In this document: one piece after another, positions 42,318 through 53,837 of the stretch
Numbering within the stretch: position 1 is the first letter of the stretch
Layout: the number at the start of each line of letters is the position of its first letter
NCBI GenBank assembly: GCA_902806575.1
Contig: CADCXD010000012.1
Span: forward strand, 62,001-126,000
DNA from: Jackrogersella multiformis
Lineage: Eukaryota; Ascomycota; Sordariomycetes; Xylariales; Hypoxylaceae
Direction: 5' to 3'
Length of the DNA: 64,000 nucleotides
The notes under the pieces: generated by a model
The model's database searches: none
What the model was told of the DNA's origin: nothing
Seen by the model: only the letters and a program-made list of their open reading frames with translations
Program-made: the position numbers and the translations under genes

Positions 42318-42859
42318 TTAATTTTTACTTTAAACAATTTATTTTACTATACATAATTGAAAATGTTGGGCGTTAAATAAGGATTATCGTAAAAATAACT
42401 CGCCTTTTAGTCGTTGAACGTTTTTATCTATTTATGTAGATAAATTTCGCTTCAAATTTACTTAAAAATAATATAAGTAATTCTTGAAATTAACCCAATT
42501 TTATTTAACAATGTTTTTTAAATTAATTTTATATAAACATTGAAGGACAAACATCCCTAGCGTAGCTTTTCCAATAATCCAAGACCTTTCCTTTTGGTGT
42601 CTCGTGATCCTATGCCCCGCTTACGCGACTGTAAGACTTGTTGGTGGTCAAACAGTAAAGCAAGATTAAGCCATTAAACTTGATAAGTATTATACATGAC
42701 CATTCCACACTAATGTGTAACAGCTAATAAAATATTAGAATTTTTCGTAATATTTCAACTACAACTAATTTCACTATAATAAAAATCCTACCTGATAAAT
42801 AAAAAAAAATTGCTCCTCATTATAGTTTTGTAAATCCATACTTAATTAGTATTTAGATA

Positions 42860-43890
42860 CAAAAAAGCAATAATAACATTAGACACATTGTGTCTAGGCT
42901 TGTACATCTATACATATATAAGATAGAATATAGCACTGCTATCTACTATTACAAACAAATAATTACATTAAAAATTTTATTTAGTGATACATCCATATAA
43001 ACAACAGACATAAAACATAGTTGGACACTCCCATTTACTCTTTGTGGGGTCTGTGCCCCGCATAACAACACTAATTAACTAAAGGTTCATAAATAATCTC
43101 TTATCTATTACCTGAGAGCACATTATCCCCTTCAATTGCTAAAAAGGGGAATTAAATTAGCCTTGCGCACACCAACAAGGGGTGTGCTAGGCGTCCCCTG
43201 CTACGCAGGGGCCGTAAAATTATCTATTACATTCTCCTTAGAATAAATGTACATAAAGGTTAAATCAACTAATATTATTATTATTACTTAACCTTATATG
43301 GATTATTCACACTAACTAAATATACCATTCTCTCTACAAGAACTAACCTTTTCTTTACAAAAAGATCTAGCTCTCGTTATAGCGTCCGACTGTACATTTG
43401 GACAGACATTGCAGCCTAACCCCGGTGAACCAGTCTGTAGCGACATTTACAACTGCCGACGGTCTTGAATAAGGTATTATTCTTTAACCGTTTTCACCTA
43501 ATTTTTCTAAAGCGAAAAAACTATTCAGTTGTAACTTTGTCTGAGTTTTCCTTCTTATTATAACATTCCTACTACCAAGCATGCATTGCATGCTTGCACC
43601 GGAATAATCTAAAACAACACACTAAACGATATTTATTTTTTTTATACAGCAGCAATAAGCGAAAATATCTTAAAGTTTAGTTAGTTAATTTATATTGTTA
43701 TAAAAAGAAAACTTTAGAGTTGGACTTTAACCAACACAGCTCATTAATTAAGCATAAACTGTCTCCTAGCAATTTTTCCTTTCTAAGGTAACTTTCTCTT
43801 TAACCAAAAAGAGAAGAGGGTTAATTAACCCATACAATACGATCCCCAAATAAAGGTATTACATTTCTATCTTATCGATTACCTTATATA
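42860..43890 (-). other. rnl region with a probable extra group I intron, limits unresolved
   Basis: A group I R/S pair is clear at about 43385-43455 (minus: GACAGACTGGTTCACC .. TGTACAGTCGG), and resembles the one closing the nad5 intron. rRNA domain V sequence lies on both sides (about 43700-43900 and 42560-42840). I see no endonuclease ORF. Two GC hairpins (43045-43070, 43155-43215) are also present. Splice points could not be set by eye. Confidence 0.55.
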
Positions 43891-44107
43891 CTAAAATTTG
43901 TCCCCAACCATACCTAATAATTAGTAACAGTGAAGCTGCATAGGGTCTTCTCGTCTAACTAGAGGTAAACTGTATCTTCACAGTTAAGCCAATTTCACTG
44001 AGTCAATCATAGAGACAGCTGTTGTATCGTTACATCATTCATGCAAAGACTGCATTTAACAGTCAAGGTATTCCGCTACCTTAGGCTTTACTATAAGGTG
44101 GTTAATC

Positions 44108-45436
44108 TTATAATAAAGGACCATATCATCAATCTATAACTTAAGGCCTCTTACTTTAAGTAAATTATCCTTATTTGAATTAAATTCAGATAGGTGATAG
44201 AATAATTTCTATTTGCTCTACTTTATTTTCTCTAACATAAAAATAAAAAGATATGAAAAAGTATCAAAGAAGATTGCTCTGTTATATTTTTTATTTAACA
44301 GAATTAACAAATAGATAGATCGTTTAGCGTATGGTCTCTGAAGATTATAAATAAGTTTAAATTATACCATAATGGTTTATTAACATTTCATGTTTAAGTG
44401 GTTAAAATTATGAGAAGTACGAAAAGTTTATTAGTTTGAAGAATTTATAATATTTAAAGTTTCTTCTAATGTTCTTTTTCTTTGTTTACCTTTTCCTTCA
44501 GGATTAATTAAATAAACCAATTTAACCAGTTCTATCAGTTTTTCTTTAGATAAAGCTACATTATGCTTTCGATCTAATTGATTTAAAATATGACAAAAAT
44601 TATTAAAAACCTCTGATTTATATTTACTAGAGAAAACAACAACGTATTTTTTTAAAAAAGGTATAACCAAATCTATTATATTTTGAGTACCTTTTATTGA
44701 ATACACACATACTTTATCTGAACCAGATTTTTTTAATACGTTACCTTTATTATTAAAAATTAGTCTAAAACTATGAAGTATATCTATACCGTTTTCATGT
44801 TGAACAACATTAAACTCTGGTTTTAATGAAATACCTAATTTAAGTCTGGTATCTTTTACTATAGAAATAACTAAAGCCCCTTCTCCTTCTATAAAACCAC
44901 CTAATCAAAATTTGTAGTTCTCATCCTGAACTAACTTATTTATTCTTTCCTGCTGATTGATATTAAAATTATCTTGCATATTTATGATATTTAATTAAAA
45001 ATAAAACTTCCCTTATAGATTAAACTTAAATCACACCATTGCAAACAATTGCACGATAACCCATAAAAATTATAGACTTGATTACAGTACAAAAAAAAAT
45101 TATGTACTCGACATTTATACTTTATAAAAATGTCAAAAATACAACCTTCGAAAACGAAGATTTGTATTTTTTACTACGTATGTATAATCTTTTATTTAAG
45201 GCAACTATCTCAAAACTAGATAAAAAACATAAAGGCTAAATATAAACCACCCAAATACATCTTTCTTAGAGGTATATAACCTCAAATCAAAATATTAGTA
45301 ATTTAAATATCATTTTAACCTTAAATCTAAACAAGTTTACAACCTGTTAGCAAATATGCAATAAATTAAAATATTGTTCCAGCAATTAGCTAAATTTTAC
45401 GAGAGCCTACAAAGCCAACCCTCACGTTAAGGCCGC
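44108..45436 (-). other. rnl group I intron near position ~1915-1923
   Basis: Lies between GGCGGCCTTAAC (45437-) and AAGGTAGCGGAATACC (about 44090), the conserved 1915-1935 helix. Limits are good to about 15 nt. Encodes a single-motif LAGLIDADG protein. Confidence 0.75.
44431..44979 (-). CDS. single-motif LAGLIDADG endonuclease in the rnl ~1915 intron
   Basis: 182 aa from ATG 44979. One LAGLIDADG helix, LGGFIEGEGALVISIVKD, followed by the usual core and VYSIKGTQNIIDLVIPFLKKY. Proteins with one motif work as homodimers (I-CreI type) and often sit at this rRNA site. Intact. Confidence 0.85.
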
Positions 45437-45689
45437 CATTAACCGGGGGTTCCTACAGTACCAAACCTTTAAAAGTTAGTTATTTTCGTTAGCCAGCCGG
45501 CACCGGGCAGAAATCACACTCTATACTTAGACTTTAAGTCTTTATGCAAAGTGCTTTGTTTTAATTAAACAGTCGTACAACATTATTTCATGCTTCTTCC
45601 TTCTTACCCGTTATTCACGGGACAAATGAGCCCTCCTTATCCCTAAGTTACGGTAGTTAGTTTGCCGAGTTCCTTTCGCTCCACAAATT

Positions 45690-47605
45690 TTATCCTTAAA
45701 TATAAAAAAAATAAATAGGACTAGGCTAATGTGGTTACCTAAATTTGGATAAATTTAATAACGATTTGAATTCATTCCTTGTTTTATTAAACGAATTTCT
45801 TCTAAACCATCTTTATTAAGATGAGCTTTAGCTTTCATTAATTCAGCTACTTTCATAAAATCCCTGAAATCATTTTTCTTTGCCCCTTCTAAGGGATGTG
45901 CTTGGAAAAATGGTATGACATAATTTGTAATATCTGCAAGTCCTGTAATCAAAAAATCCATCACTTTTACAGTAGGAGATTGTTTGTAAACTTTACCTGC
46001 TACGAATACATTTGTAAAGCTTTCTAATAATGCAAGATTTTTTCTATCTTGTGTAATTTTAAATACTAATTTTACTCCTTCACCTAATACAGTATCTTTT
46101 TTTTTGTAGATATTTACAAAGAACATTCCTTCACCCTCTATATAACCTACCACTCAATTAGGGTCATATATTCTTATATTTGTTACTACAGGTCTTTTGA
46201 CCGGTTCAATTGTAGAGGACAAGGATCTAATTGTTTCAGAAATAGTTCCAAAATTCATGGAAGCTTTAATATTAGCAATTTTAACTAATCCATCCCTAGT
46301 TAAATGTTCTTTATTAACCATTAATCCCACAACTTGTTTAAATAACTGAAGGTCTGCTCATTTGTCAGTAATCAAAGGATAAGCTTCAAGATGTTTTAAA
46401 ATAATCTGTAAATCATTAAGAGAAGAAACTTCATAAACAACTGCACCATCGCTACGTTCGGCTACTCTACCTACACCAAAGAAATTTTGTAATTTTTTTA
46501 GTAAAACTTCGTCTTTTCTATGAAGAGAAATTTGAAAAACTGCTCTAACACTTACACCTAAGCTAAGTGTAATATTTTTTACAATAGAAATATGGAAGCA
46601 TCCTTCTGCGTCAATAAATCCTGATACGTAATCAGGATTAAGGTTATTATTCTCGAAAATTGAATTGTTATTATTATTATTTAATGTAAATTTATTTGAA
46701 GCTTTTATTTTTTTTATTTTAAGTCACTAAAGTGGGAGTCGCGATAAAGGGTAACTTAATTAGATTTTACATTGATACCTACTGTCCACCGGTGTGGTAA
46801 CACTATAGTAATACAATTTTAGCGCTAGCTCTTTGAATCTTTTCAGATCTAGTTTTTAAAAGATGGGATTTTCAGACCCTACTTACCAAAGTTTATCGAA
46901 TCATTTTAGATGAAAGCCGACATACAACCATAGGACCTCCTGATGCCAAGACAAATTTTCTGCGTGGTGGCCTACACCATCCACCATCCGCGAGTTACCA
47001 AATCCTCGTCATTTGGACCCCATCCAATACCAAATAATCCTCTAATATCATATCCTTTAAAGTTGAGTTAAACTTTGAGACTCCCATACTTTATCTTACG
47101 CAAAGAAATACCAACTAGAGTCATAGATAGAAGGGGTGCTAACCCTTAAACCTAAACTACCTGACTTGACAGATCGCTAATCTAATAACCTTTGCTGGGA
47201 TAAAGTGGTAGTGTAATTGCTAAAAACTGGAACTACTAAAAATAATTGTCGCTCTTTAAGGCGCACAAAGAATTATAAATTAATTTATCGTTATTAAATA
47301 TTTATCCAAATTCCAAGTTTCCTTGGGGGCTAGAGTACACCTTACAAAAGAATACAGTAAAATTTATTTTACTTAATCTTCTGAAGAACCATCTACTCGT
47401 TGCTCTTTTACAGTATTTATTTCACATAATACTGACTTAGATCCGCGATTACCCATTCCTATTACTAGAATCTACTGAGTTGTTACTATACACCAGTGAT
47501 TAATTGGTCCACTTTAATACTTTCGTATTAAGTTTAGTATCAGCAGCTTTAGGGTGTCCCCGGAGTTTGATTCTTTATCACAAACAGGGAGCCTAACCCC
47601 ATAAT
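45690..47605 (-). other. rnl group I intron near position ~1650
   Basis: 3' limit just before GGAGCGAAAGGAACTCGGC (about 45690), 5' limit about 47605; both approximate. The 5' block at 47330-47580 has AAGAGCAACGAGTAGATGG and CAAACTCCGGGG like the nad2 and cox2-1 introns. 46700-47310 is a 600-base stretch with no LAGLIDADG similarity (see findings). Confidence 0.7.
45755..46700 (-). CDS. LAGLIDADG endonuclease in the rnl ~1650 intron
   Basis: Two motifs, VSGFIDAEGCF and VVGYIEGEGMF, with flanks FFGVGRV, KEHLTRDG and KAHLNKDGL. Open frame ending TAA at 45755; start unclear near 46690. Catalytic acids present. Confidence 0.8.
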
Positions 47606-47878
47606 TATGATTGTTAGCTCATTTACGCCTTCGTATTCTACACTAGCTTACTTGTCGCAGTTTTTAGGTACGGTTATTTTTTCATCAATGTTACTACTCA
47701 TCTATTTTAGTTTATTGTATTACATAGATATATTACTTATTTTTTCCAGCACACTTTTCACTTTAAAAATGTTGTCATTTAAGTAATAAGATTTTTCTCA
47801 TCGTTCCAACCCTTGGGATTGCAAACTTAGAGGCCGCTACTTTAAATAACCATAAGCTTTAGGCGAGCGCTCGATCAA

Positions 47879-47934
47879 GATCGAACTTCTTTTTGGTTAC
47901 TCAATCAGGATCGAACTTCTTTTTTGTTACTCAT
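47879..47934 (-). repeat. tandem duplication in an rnl exon
   Basis: GATCGAACTTCTTTTTGGTTACTCA followed at once by GATCGAACTTCTTTTTTGTTACTCA, about 30 bp per unit, in a conserved part of rRNA domain III. It adds a helix-sized piece to the rRNA if retained. Confidence 0.75.
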
Positions 47935-48068
47935 GTCACCATTATCTCCTGAGTATGCTGTTGTTTATCACATCTATTATATGATAATAAAAATGTTGCA
48001 GGTTTACTCAATGTTCTGCTACCCCAGTAATGACCATAATATATTTTTATTATAATCAATCATGGACA

Positions 48069-49588
48069 CACGGCAATCAAATTAATCTAATAAAAAAGGT
48101 ACAAAATTAATCATCAACTCCCGCCTTTGGCGCGCAGCTACCCAGCTCGCATACGCGAAGCGTAGCGAGCGAAGGGCATGCTTGCAAGCTTGGAGGGAGA
48201 GATAGGATAAGTTTATAAATTATTCGGAGTTAATCGTGATTAATTCTACCTCTATTCATATTTTCTCTAATTTTTAAAATTTGATCAGCGGAGCAGCCCA
48301 GCGCACCCCTTGAGTCAGCCATAGCTGACGTAGGTGCGCGGAGGGCTAATCCTTTACAAGTTAAATGAGCCTTTATTTTTATTAGTTCTACAACTTTACA
48401 CCAATCTTGATAATCGATGGCTTTCACACCATGTAATTGATATTTACTAAAGAAAGGTAAAATTTTTTCATAATTATCTGTAAAATTAGTAACCTTAAAA
48501 TACACCATACCGTCTTTAGCTTTTTCACAATTACCACAGTTAAAGTAAGTAGTCAAACTTCTCATAATATCCTCATCTCTTGCATCTTGTGAAAGTATAA
48601 ATCTTAATCTAACATTGAATTCTACGGATTCTGAATTAGACTTGCTAATTACAACATAAAAACAACCTTCACCTGAAGTAAACCCAGCTACCCATAAAGG
48701 GTCAGGGATATTTTTATCTTCAACTAATGGTCTAATAACTGGTACATAATTAGGAAAGGCTTCTTTTAGTGAAGGAGCTAACCCCTTATTGAGAGAAGCT
48801 CTTAAATTTATTATATTTTGTAGACCTTCTTCTGTTAGATGTTCCTTATTGTTCATTATTTCAATTATACGTTTAAATAATTCATAGTCAGCTTTTTTAT
48901 TTGTAATCAAAGGATATTTATCGAAATGAGGTAAGACTACGTCACAGATTAATTTTTTCGAACTTAGGACATACGATAAACTATCTCTATCCTTTCCTGC
49001 TTTATCTATTTTACCTACTCCTAAAAAAAAAGTTTTAATTTGCTCCACAACAGATAAATCCTTTTTATGAAGAGCAATTTTAAACCTTAGTTGAATATTT
49101 CAGCCTGTTCGAGTATTAGGATCTTTAACAATTGAAACTATAAAAGATCCCTCTGCATCTACAAATCCTGTAATAAATCACGGATTTAACAGGCAGTCCT
49201 TAGGTAGATTAGTAGATACTACAGTTGAATATTGTCTTCTTTGCTTAGAAGGGGTTTTGATCAGATAACTTCTTTCGAAGCCCATTAGAGTACACCTTAA
49301 CATTGGTACATTCTTACGTTTAAATGTATTAATTCCAATGCAACTACCGTCTACTCGTTGCTCTTTTACAATTATATGCTTGTGGCTTGTGAGTGAATTT
49401 AAGCATACAATTGATTTAGATCCGCGATCGCCCACGTTCCTTTCGGAAGCCTCCAAGCTTATTACCTTACATGAGTGATTAGTTCATCCACTTATACCCT
49501 TTCGAATATAGCTTGGTACTTGGAGTTCTAGGGGGTTTCCGGAATTTGGCAGTTTATCACCCACACAAACGGTTTCCCAGGACCGTTC
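48069..49588 (-). other. rnl group I intron in domain II/III
   Basis: 1520 nt. By alignment with nad2 intron 2, it starts GAACGGTCCTGGGAAACC (49588-) and ends ..TTGCCGTG (48069). Confidence 0.8.
48230..49456 (-). CDS. LAGLIDADG endonuclease in the rnl domain II/III intron
   Basis: 408 aa, unbroken under code 4. Motifs ITGFVDAEGSF and VAGFTSGEGCF. Near the C-terminus a GC-rich insert (48289-48352) is read in frame as LALRAPTSAMADSRGALGCS between HLTCKG and ADQILKI. The protein otherwise looks active, so the insert is tolerated. Confidence 0.87.
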
Positions 49589-49705
49589 AGCAGGTATCGG
49601 TATATTATTTAGATCCGCTAAATTTTCGGCGCCTTTAAAAATTAACAAGTGCTCTGTTACGAGTTCTTCGAATTATGGCTACTTCTAAGCCCACATCCTT
49701 GTCGG

Positions 49706-51190
49706 CTTAAATAAAAACTTTCTTAATTTCACTTTAATAATAATTTCGGACATAGCGATTAAATTTTTCATGCAAATAAGCAAATCTACGAAGAATCTCT
49801 TTTAGTATTCATTACTGATTTTATTTTACGGATTTCTTCTACTCCTTCTAATGTTAAATGTTTCCCATCTAACATTAAATTAGCTGCTTTACATCAGTCC
49901 TCAAAATCCTTAAATTTCACTCCTACTATTGGATGTTTTTGGAATAATGGTATAACTACACTACTGATATCAGATAACTTTCTAACGTGAAAGTTTACCA
50001 CATCTCTTGCTGTTATTTCCACACTTCCGCACCCTAAATAACTTTCAAAACTTTTAAATAACTCTACATCTCCGGCCCCTACTCCGTAGGGGCAGTCCAG
50101 GTCGCAAGCGACCGTAGGATCTTATGTTGACCTCGGCCGCCTTCGGCTGAGGGGCGGGGCTCCTTCTCCGAAGGAGCCCCTCGTCAAAGTAAAACTTAAT
50201 CATACCTGGTACCCACAATTATGAGACGAAGAATTTTTAATATTAATGAGAAAACAAGATTCAGCACTAGCAAATCCTGCAAATCACTCTGGATCTGGAA
50301 TTACTCTTCCTTCTACTACAGGTCTTTCTATTGATATTATATCAGGGAAAGATTCCTTTAAGTTTTCATTAATACCGGTGTTTAATGTAGCTCTAATACC
50401 TACAATTTTATTTAAACCTTCTATTTTCAAATGTTCCTTAGTCACCACTAAACCGAAAACCAATTTAAATAGAATAAAGTCACATAATTTTTTAGTAATT
50501 AAAGGGTATTTTTCGAAATGTTCAATAATAAATTTTAAATCTTTAATTGATTTAACACGATATTGTAAAGTATCTTTACCATGTTGAGTGATATAACCTA
50601 CTCCAAAATAATTATTTATTTGCTCTAAAATACCTTTATCTTTTTTATGTAAAGTAATTGTAAATATTAATTCCACAGTTCAACCTAATTTTGATTTATT
50701 ATTTTTTTGGATTCCAACGTAGAAACAACTTTCTCCATCACAAAGCCCCGAGATAAATCAAGGACTTAGGAGAGAAGATTCTATTTGGGGATTAAGAGTA
50801 CGATTAGTAGAATAGCAGCGAGTATTAATAGAGCTTATTTGGTCAGAAAGGATTTTAACTAGATAACCTCTCTCGAGGCCCATTAGATTATACCTTAACA
50901 TAGAGGTGATATCACTTCCTTCTACGCAACCACCGTCTAATCGTTGCTCTTTTACAACTCCTAACACGTTATTATTTATTGTAGCCGTGCCTGGATAATA
51001 CACAATATTAGGAGCTGACTTAGATCCGCGATAGCCCATTTCGTTCTCACTCATTTCTTGACTTATTACCATACCTGAGTAATTAATTCAGCCACTAATG
51101 TATTTTCATACACTGCTTGGTATCAAGAACTTTAGGGAGTCCCCGGAGTTTGATGGTTTAATTCAGGCACCTTTATGTGGGCTCCTACTC
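49706..51190 (-). other. rnl group I intron near position ~1020
   Basis: 3' limit AAG/CCGACAAGGATG at 49706; 5' limit about 51190, approximate. 5' core block as in the preceding introns (50870-51150). Confidence 0.75.
49786..51072 (-). pseudogene. LAGLIDADG endonuclease interrupted by a GC cluster
   Basis: Motifs ISGLCDGESCF and FAGFASAESCF are present (note Leu-Cys and Ser-Cys changes). A ~115-bp GC cluster at 50068-50185 inserts between LSFTLTR and VELFKSFESYLGCG and brings in a stop. Both halves are otherwise clean, so the break is recent. Confidence 0.8.
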
Positions 51191-51436
51191 CACAAAGCAC
51201 CTTAACGCTTGTTCTGGGCTGTTTCCCTTTTGACATACACAGAGATCTACTTACGTACTAATTAAGTTGAGATCTTTCTCCCTAAACAGTTCAATATATG
51301 AACTATCCATTTAGACAACAGATTATATTACATTTTTAAGAGCTTGCCCCGTAAATATATCTGGCTTCATTTAATATTGAAGCTAAAGTAATTTTATATA
51401 ATTTAATAGTACATATGTGTGTGTATATACTGCCTA

Positions 51437-51985
51437 CTAATTTTCTGAAACACGATAAAGTCCTTTAATTAGACTTCCTCTATTAATTGCGTTTCGTATA
51501 GCTTGTCTTTTTACACCTAAATGCTCACCTGCTAAAGTTAAAGTTGGAAACCTTATAACTTCATTAGTTTGAGTATTTAATAGTAAAACAGGTACTCCTT
51601 TACGTTCTGTAGTTTTAGCTTTTATATTCGCTAAAGCTTCAGATGAAAGAGGATTATTTTTTTTTATAGTTGGTTGTAGCAAGAGACAATTTACCTTTAG
51701 TTTCCTGACAAACAACCTTACCTAAGTGAGTTAAAGATAGTATATCTTTATGCTCCTGTGAAATCTTTTTTAATTTAAACTTAGCAATATTCTCTGGGCT
51801 ATGTTTAAAACCTAACAAAGAATAAGCTTGTGTTAATATATTATACTCAGGTATTAATAAATCCAAATAATGCTGTTCCCTTACAATTAGCTCATCTGCT
51901 TTGCAATACTCTAAAATTTCTAAACTGAAATTTTCGTACCCATATTTTAGTAAAGCAGCATGTATAAGTAAGGCAGCATATATAG
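51437..51985 (-). pseudogene. second, partial GIY-YIG endonuclease
   Basis: Pieces KYGYENFSLEILEYCKAD, REQHYLDLLIPEYNILTQA, GFKHSPENIAKFKLKK and a C-terminal recognition tail (AGEHLGVKRQAIRNAINRG). The GIY-YIG catalytic strand is missing and the frame shifts near 51660-51715. Relic of an element related to that at 53932-54720. Confidence 0.7.
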
Positions 51986-51987
51986 GT

Positions 51988-52950
51988 CTAATTACGGCTA
52001 GTGAATAATTTAGTTATCTGATATCGCTTATTTTTCATTAAAATAGTAGTAGATTCCCCTTTTCTTTTAAATGCCGCACTGATACTACTCGGACCCACTC
52101 CAATTGCTTTGGCTGCTTCTTGAGCGGAAGGATAAACACTAGTTTCATTATTTAATGTATCAAAAATTTCTACTTTAATCGAACGCATTTCACCGAGTTT
52201 TTTCATATGTTCTTTATGTGCTTCGCTTGCATGAAGACGTTTTAAATCTTCCAACCACTTAGCTTTTGGTTCTCCAGTTCAATTACGAGTATTACGAGTT
52301 TTCAATTTAACTTTAGTCTCTTCTGAATGCTTATAACCTAAAGAAGAACCCGCTGCGGTTAAAATGTTATACTCAGGTTTAAGTAAATCCAAATAATACT
52401 GTTCTCTAGCTAAAACTTCATCCTTATTACAAAACTCTAATATTTCAACCTTAAAATTTGAATAACCATATTTAATTAAAGTTTTAAGGATTATCATGTT
52501 CCGTTTAGGATCTATTAAATAATTATAATTATAATATTTTTGAAGTCTCTTACCTAAATCTACACTACTACCTATATACGTTTTGCCATTTTTTAGATTT
52601 ACTCAACGATAGACGCCAACTTTATTTCTATTTTCATTGATAATCTTAAACTTATCTGTATCTGCATTCCCGTAAGATTTAACTGGAAAACAACCAGGAA
52701 AGTTAGTTGAAGAAAAGTACCTCTTTTCCGCCAAGCTATTTAATTCACTTTTTTTGTAGTAATCTCCTACTCTTTTTGAGAGATTTAAACCGCTACCTAC
52801 ATAAGTATTATCATTTAACTTATTCACTCAACGATATATACCAGATTTATTCTTATTTTCAGTAAGAATTATATTTTTATTAGAAAATGCATTTTCATAA
52901 CATTTAATAGGAGTTACAACTCCGTTATTACAGCTAAATGCCGATTTATT
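51988..52950 (-). CDS. GIY-YIG endonuclease with a duplicated catalytic start
   Basis: The frame first reads KSGIYRWVNKLNDNTYVGSG and then, about 60 residues on, a second complete start KVGVYRWVNLKNGKTYIGSS, KYGYSNFKVEILEFC, REQYYLDLLKPEYNIL, and the NUMOD tail AAKAIGVGPSSISAAF. So two GIY-YIG N-terminal strands lie in tandem in front of one DNA-binding region. Open under code 4; start codon not fixed. Confidence 0.75.
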
Positions 52951-53837
52951 TAAATTGTTTTAGTTGACTTTTTTTTTATTGATGTTTTTTAATACCGTAC
53001 AGTTTAGTGTTCGTCTCATTCCAAACATGGGTCATTAAGAAAAAAAAAATCTTTAAGCTCATCTCTCAGATCACTAGTGTCTCCACTAGTGTCCGGCTGA
53101 GTATACTACCTCAGCAAACTGTTAAACATCTACTCTTACAGTGCCTTAACCTATTAACATTGATACGTGGGGTGTCAACCCAACCGTATAACAATTCACC
53201 CTTCGAAAGGTAGTCGCCTGTCGCATTAAGTCTTTTGTAAGAGTCGGCTTACCGAAAGAAAATATTAATATAGATATGAAGAATAAAATTACTTTATTGC
53301 CATTGCATCCTTTCAAATGAGGCTTGACTATATCTTAAGCATCAAGTTTAAATATTAACTTGACACCAACCAACATTTAGTCGATGAACTGCACACCTTT
53401 ATTCCTTAGAATAATGGCACTTGGCTGCGGATAACCCATTAAATACTTATCAATCTCGATTTTACCTTACCTCGAGTCATTACCTGAGCCATAGGATGTA
53501 TTACTACTCCTACTTGGTTGAGATTGCTTTAGGGTGTTCCCGCAATTTGATGGTTTATAGCAGAAGGTTCACTTCCACAAAAAGGCTGTACATACAACCT
53601 TATCATTCTATGTCTGATGATTCAAGATTCATCTTCGCCATTCCGAGTCTACATACTCACCGGTAAAGCCTCTACGACTCCCCGATATGTACAAAGTAAA
53701 ATGTCGATTAAAAAAAAAAATCTTGGGCCGGAGGCCACACAATTTATTTAAATAATTTTTTACATTTTGCCTGAGATTAAGTTCTGTACCTGCTAAGATG
53801 TTACTTAAATTGCCTACTATTATAGGTTTCGCAGAAA

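Larger units (their letters stand above)
37150..42553 (-). other. rnl intron at position ~2450, group I, carries rps3
   Basis: 5404 nt between CTAGGGAT and AACAGGCTAA, ending in G (37150). This is the standard ascomycete site for the rps3-bearing intron. A 5' core with GAACGACTAAAAGGC (R-like) lies at about 42380-42480. Contents: rps3 (itself split by a group II intron), a decayed LAGLIDADG ORF and a tetranucleotide repeat. Confidence 0.92.
51234..53589 (-). other. rnl group I intron near position ~960 with GIY-YIG genes
   Basis: 2356 nt between TTGTATGT and TCAAAAGGGAAACAGCCC. A full core at 53580-53320: CAAATTGCGGGAACACCC, GCAGTTCATCGACTAAATG (R), TTAAGATATAGTCAAGCC (S). 3' end resembles that of the next intron upstream. 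Confidence 0.85.
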
